From contig DEWK01000017.1 of NCBI GenBank assembly GCA_002363615.1, positions 1 through 14,448 on the forward strand: DNA of 14,448 nt. The letters run 5' to 3'. Under the pieces are notes generated by a model. The model did no database searches, was not told the origin of the DNA, and saw only the letters and a program-made list of their open reading frames with translations. Shown piece by piece: positions 12,924-14,448 of this stretch (the first letter of the stretch is position 1; every line of letters starts with the position of its first letter). The position numbers and the translations under genes were made by a program. This stretch comes from Lachnospira sp. UBA3212 (GTDB taxonomy: Bacteria; Bacillota; Clostridia; Lachnospirales; Lachnospiraceae).

Positions 12924-13665
12924 GACGTTTCCTCCCTTCATAGATTCTTGCTGTTCTACTCTGGTAGGAAACTATCTTGATTCCGCGTTTTCTCAGCTCG
13001 TCAAAGCATTCTCCGCTTGCTGATCCATATACTAAAATGGTATACGGCTTAAGCACCTCAACCATTTTATAAAGGCCGATCTCAAATCGCTTCCTGTCGA
13101 CAAGTTTTCTTGGACCACCACCTACGGTTCCAATTGATATAATACTATTCTCCGGGATACCTTCAAAACAATAAGCAAAGGACTCTTCTGTTCCCCAGCG
13201 AACATTATTAATTACATTGACACCCTGCTTCCCCAGCCAATATCCGAATGTACGCATCTTATATGTTGCCTTAATCTTTATCGGATAGGGAAAATCCTGG
13301 TACGTACTAAAGTCAGGTGTTATCACCCCGGCAAAATGCTTGATCACCTTTAATGCAAAATTGTAGTCATGCCAGATACCACGTGAACTATCGAATTTAT
13401 AATCATCGATATACCAGTTAATATAGACATCTTCAAAGTAATCTTCTTCCTTCTTGGCTACATGTTTTCTGTGAATCTGTCTTGCCTCTTCCCATGTAAC
13501 CTGATCCTTTGGGATATCTGAAGTGGTATTGGGACAAAACGGAATATCATATTTTCCGAAAGTTGCCCCTTCAGTCATGAATGCATTCCACACATCCTTG
13601 CATCCGGTTCTTACCTTATCTTCACTAATTTCATTCGGTATTAAATTGTCAATAAACTTTTTCAT
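12916..13665 (-). CDS. DUF4417 domain protein
   Basis: This is a 249-aa soluble protein. The C-terminal half (about 125-235) matches the DUF4417 pattern: WLGKQGVNVINNVRWGTEES, then a hydrophobic strand IISIGTVGGGPRK, RKRFEIGLYKMVEVLKPYTI, VYGS and GIKIVSY. DUF4417 has no known biochemical activity and is common in phages and mobile elements of Firmicutes. The N-terminal part (1-120) is rich in Asp, Lys and aromatic residues and unrecognised. AGGAG lies before the ATG. Its stop overlaps the start of the JAB gene, so the two are co-translated. A GC-rich stem-loop (13692-13710) lies in its leader. Confidence 0.82.
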   Translation of the reverse strand: MKKFIDNLIPNEISEDKVRTGCKDVWNAFMTEGATFGKYDIPFCPNTTSDIPKDQVTWEEARQIHRKHVAKKEEDYFEDVYINWYIDDYKFDSSRGIWHDYNFALKVIKHFAGVITPDFSTYQDFPYPIKIKATYKMRTFGYWLGKQGVNVINNVRWGTEESFAYCFEGIPENSIISIGTVGGGPRKLVDRKRFEIGLYKMVEVLKPYTILVYGSASGECFDELRKRGIKIVSYQSRTARIYEGRKRHE

Positions 13666-13720
13666 AAAATTTCTCCTGTAAGTACTATTAGGGCGTAGAC
13701 AGACTACGCCAGTTGTTAGT

Positions 13721-13775
13721 CCTTTCAGGTACTTTTTTATGAATTGTTCAGATTCGAATGAAAGTACCCGAAAGG
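13721..13775. repeat. Inverted repeat, 15-bp arms
   Basis: CCTTTCAGGTACTTT (13721-13735) pairs with AAAGTACCCGAAAGG (13761-13775) with a single A-C mismatch and a 25-nt loop. No T-run follows on either strand, so it is not a terminator. Confidence 0.8.
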
Positions 13776-13888
13776 GAGTTACAAGGAAACCTATTTACAG
13801 ATAGATCTCCAATGTCAGCATTTCCGGATTGCTATTTCCACCGATTTATGCTAAAGTTAAGATGTTCAGATTCGAGTGAAAGTACTCG
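13746..13888. repeat. Pair of 25-bp direct repeats 118 bp apart
   Basis: The 25-bp unit beginning GTTCAGATTCGA and ending GTAC(C/T)CG occurs at 13746-13770 and 13864-13888 with 23 of 25 bases identical. The first copy shares its right part with the arm of the hairpin above. The second can fold on itself (TCGAGT with ACTCGA). Both lie outside genes between the ImmA/IrrE and DUF4417 genes and may be units of a dispersed repeat family. Confidence 0.85.
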
Positions 13889-13891
13889 ATC

Positions 13892-13936
13892 AGCACCGTA
13901 TTTGTAGTTACAGCTACATGTATGGTGCTTTTTTTC
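13892..13936 (+). terminator. Strong plus-strand intrinsic terminator without an upstream gene
   Basis: A stem of about 15 bp (13892-13907 with 13914-13929, one mismatch and two G-U pairs) closes a 6-nt loop TTACAG and is followed by a plus-strand T-run (13929-13935). The minus strand has no T-run, so it does not end the ImmA/IrrE gene. Confidence 0.8.
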
Positions 13937-13979
13937 TTTCACCCAGGATTGATCTTTCAATTTAACCACCTCACTTTCT

Positions 13980-14448
13980 TTAAATTTCATTTCCTTGATT
14001 CCTGATAAAAATCTCATATGCATCTTTATCGAGATGCTCCAGTAAAGGAATCTCATAATCAAAAATCCTATTACCGTGTTTACGCTTACGATTTCGAATG
14101 TTGGATGCCACGTTACCTGCGGCCTCCATACTGACATGACAAGCGGAAACTATCTCTTCCTCCGTCTCTATTCCCTTTATCAGTAAGTACGGGATTGGAC
14201 ACATAAAGTATCTTCCGAAAAAATCCGCCAAGTCATCAAATTCATCATCATAGGTATCCTCGTTATATACATAATGCTTTACCTCATGAAATATCGTAAG
14301 TCTCCTGGCACCCTCGGATTCATATCTATCATTGTAATAAATTGTAGGCGTCCGGCCTTTTGTACCTTTGACAAAGAATCCGAACTTTGATCTTTTCCTT
14401 AGTAAAACCCTTGTATCTCGATTGTATTCCGAATACGGAACAAGTGAT
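13980..14448 (-). CDS. ImmA/IrrE-family metallo-endopeptidase (partial, 5' end outside window)
   Basis: The frame is open from the right edge (14447) to the stop at 13980, giving 155 residues. It contains LTIFHEVKHYVYNED with the zinc-binding HExxH, followed by the typical DDLADFFGRYFMCP that supplies the third ligand and the conserved LMP-like end, and then the helical EEIVSACHVSMEAAGNVASN segment of the family. ImmA in Bacillus ICEBs1 cleaves the ImmR repressor and IrrE-type proteases act in stress response; here the target is unknown. A repressor partner, if any, would lie upstream beyond the window. Shorter starts inside this frame are not real, since the protease motif lies before them. 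The gene precedes the DUF4417-JAB cassette on the same strand, separated by the structured region. Confidence 0.87.
   Translation of the reverse strand, partial: SLVPYSEYNRDTRVLLRKRSKFGFFVKGTKGRTPTIYYNDRYESEGARRLTIFHEVKHYVYNEDTYDDEFDDLADFFGRYFMCPIPYLLIKGIETEEEIVSACHVSMEAAGNVASNIRNRKRKHGNRIFDYEIPLLEHLDKDAYEIFIRNQGNEI

Larger units (their letters stand above)
13691..13936 (+). ncRNA. Candidate structured non-coding RNA (plus strand)
   Basis: This gene-free interval between two minus-strand genes carries, in plus-strand order, a 7-bp GC stem-loop (GGCGTAG-ACAGA-CTACGCC, 13692-13710), a 15-bp hairpin (13721-13735 with 13761-13775, one mismatch, 25-nt loop), the second copy of a 25-bp repeat, and a strong terminator with a T-run only on the plus strand. 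A weak promoter (TTTCAT 13660-13665, 17 bp, TACTAT 13683-13688) would start transcription near 13694. No plus-strand protein gene can explain the terminator, so a transcript of about 240 nt is proposed. A non-transcribed repeat element is the alternative. Confidence 0.35.

Noticed and set aside
13692..13710. GC-rich stem-loop as a terminator
   Set aside because: No T-run follows on either strand; treated as a leader or RNA structure instead.
13745..13775. TTCGAATC-like string suggesting a tRNA T-arm
   Set aside because: No acceptor stem, anticodon arm or D-arm can be drawn around either copy.
13832..14137. Minus-strand open frame overlapping the ImmA/IrrE gene end and the repeat region
   Set aside because: Its first half is a shifted reading of the protease gene and the rest crosses the repeats and the terminator hairpin; no suitable start site was accepted.

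Overview
The window looks like a chromosomal stretch of a low-to-moderate GC gut Clostridium-type Firmicute, most like Lachnospiraceae. This rests on strong AGGAGG ribosome binding sites, AT-rich spacers, many small regulators, a lipoprotein esterase, an ECF sigma/anti-sigma pair and c-di-GMP enzymes. No organism-specific marker such as rRNA or tRNA is present, so the assignment is an inference.

Positions 1 to about 2945 are accessory DNA. They hold the GC-rich 3' end of a large serine recombinase, a MerR/TipAS drug-sensing regulator behind a textbook MerR promoter, and a convergent minus-strand set. That set is a 63-aa protein, a MerR-type regulator carrying a zinc ribbon, and a single-span membrane protein. 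The segment abuts a type I methyltransferase gene (hsdM) that is cut just before its SAM-binding motif. Three 10-bp iteron-like repeats lie at the joint. Upstream of hsdM is the stop-broken 3' end of what looks like a WYL-domain regulator. The joint is probably the edge of a mobile element that landed in a restriction-modification locus.

Positions 3850 to 11400 look more like core genome. They contain a MarR regulator with a frameshift best explained by loss of one copy of an 8-bp repeat, a lipoprotein alpha/beta hydrolase with an operator-like palindrome at its promoter, a small anchored protein of unknown function, and the branched-chain aminotransferase ilvE. These are followed by a tail-to-tail pair of c-di-GMP enzymes (membrane GGDEF cyclase, cytosolic EAL phosphodiesterase) and an ECF sigma factor with an overlapping zinc-finger anti-sigma factor behind an ECF-type promoter.

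Positions 11480 to 14448 are again accessory, with all genes on the minus strand. In transcription order they are an ImmA/IrrE metalloprotease (running off the right edge), a structured non-coding stretch with a 25-bp repeat pair and a plus-strand terminator, a DUF4417 protein, a JAB/JAMM-like metalloprotease domain protein, a small acidic protein that could be its immunity partner, and a SWIM zinc-finger protein. A plus-strand promoter and hairpin-borne start site face the end of this cluster and could give antisense RNA.

The best candidates for something undescribed are the zinc-ribbon MerR plus glycine-rich membrane protein pair, the DUF4417-JAB-acidic protein cassette, and the orphan plus-strand RNA ending near 13936.
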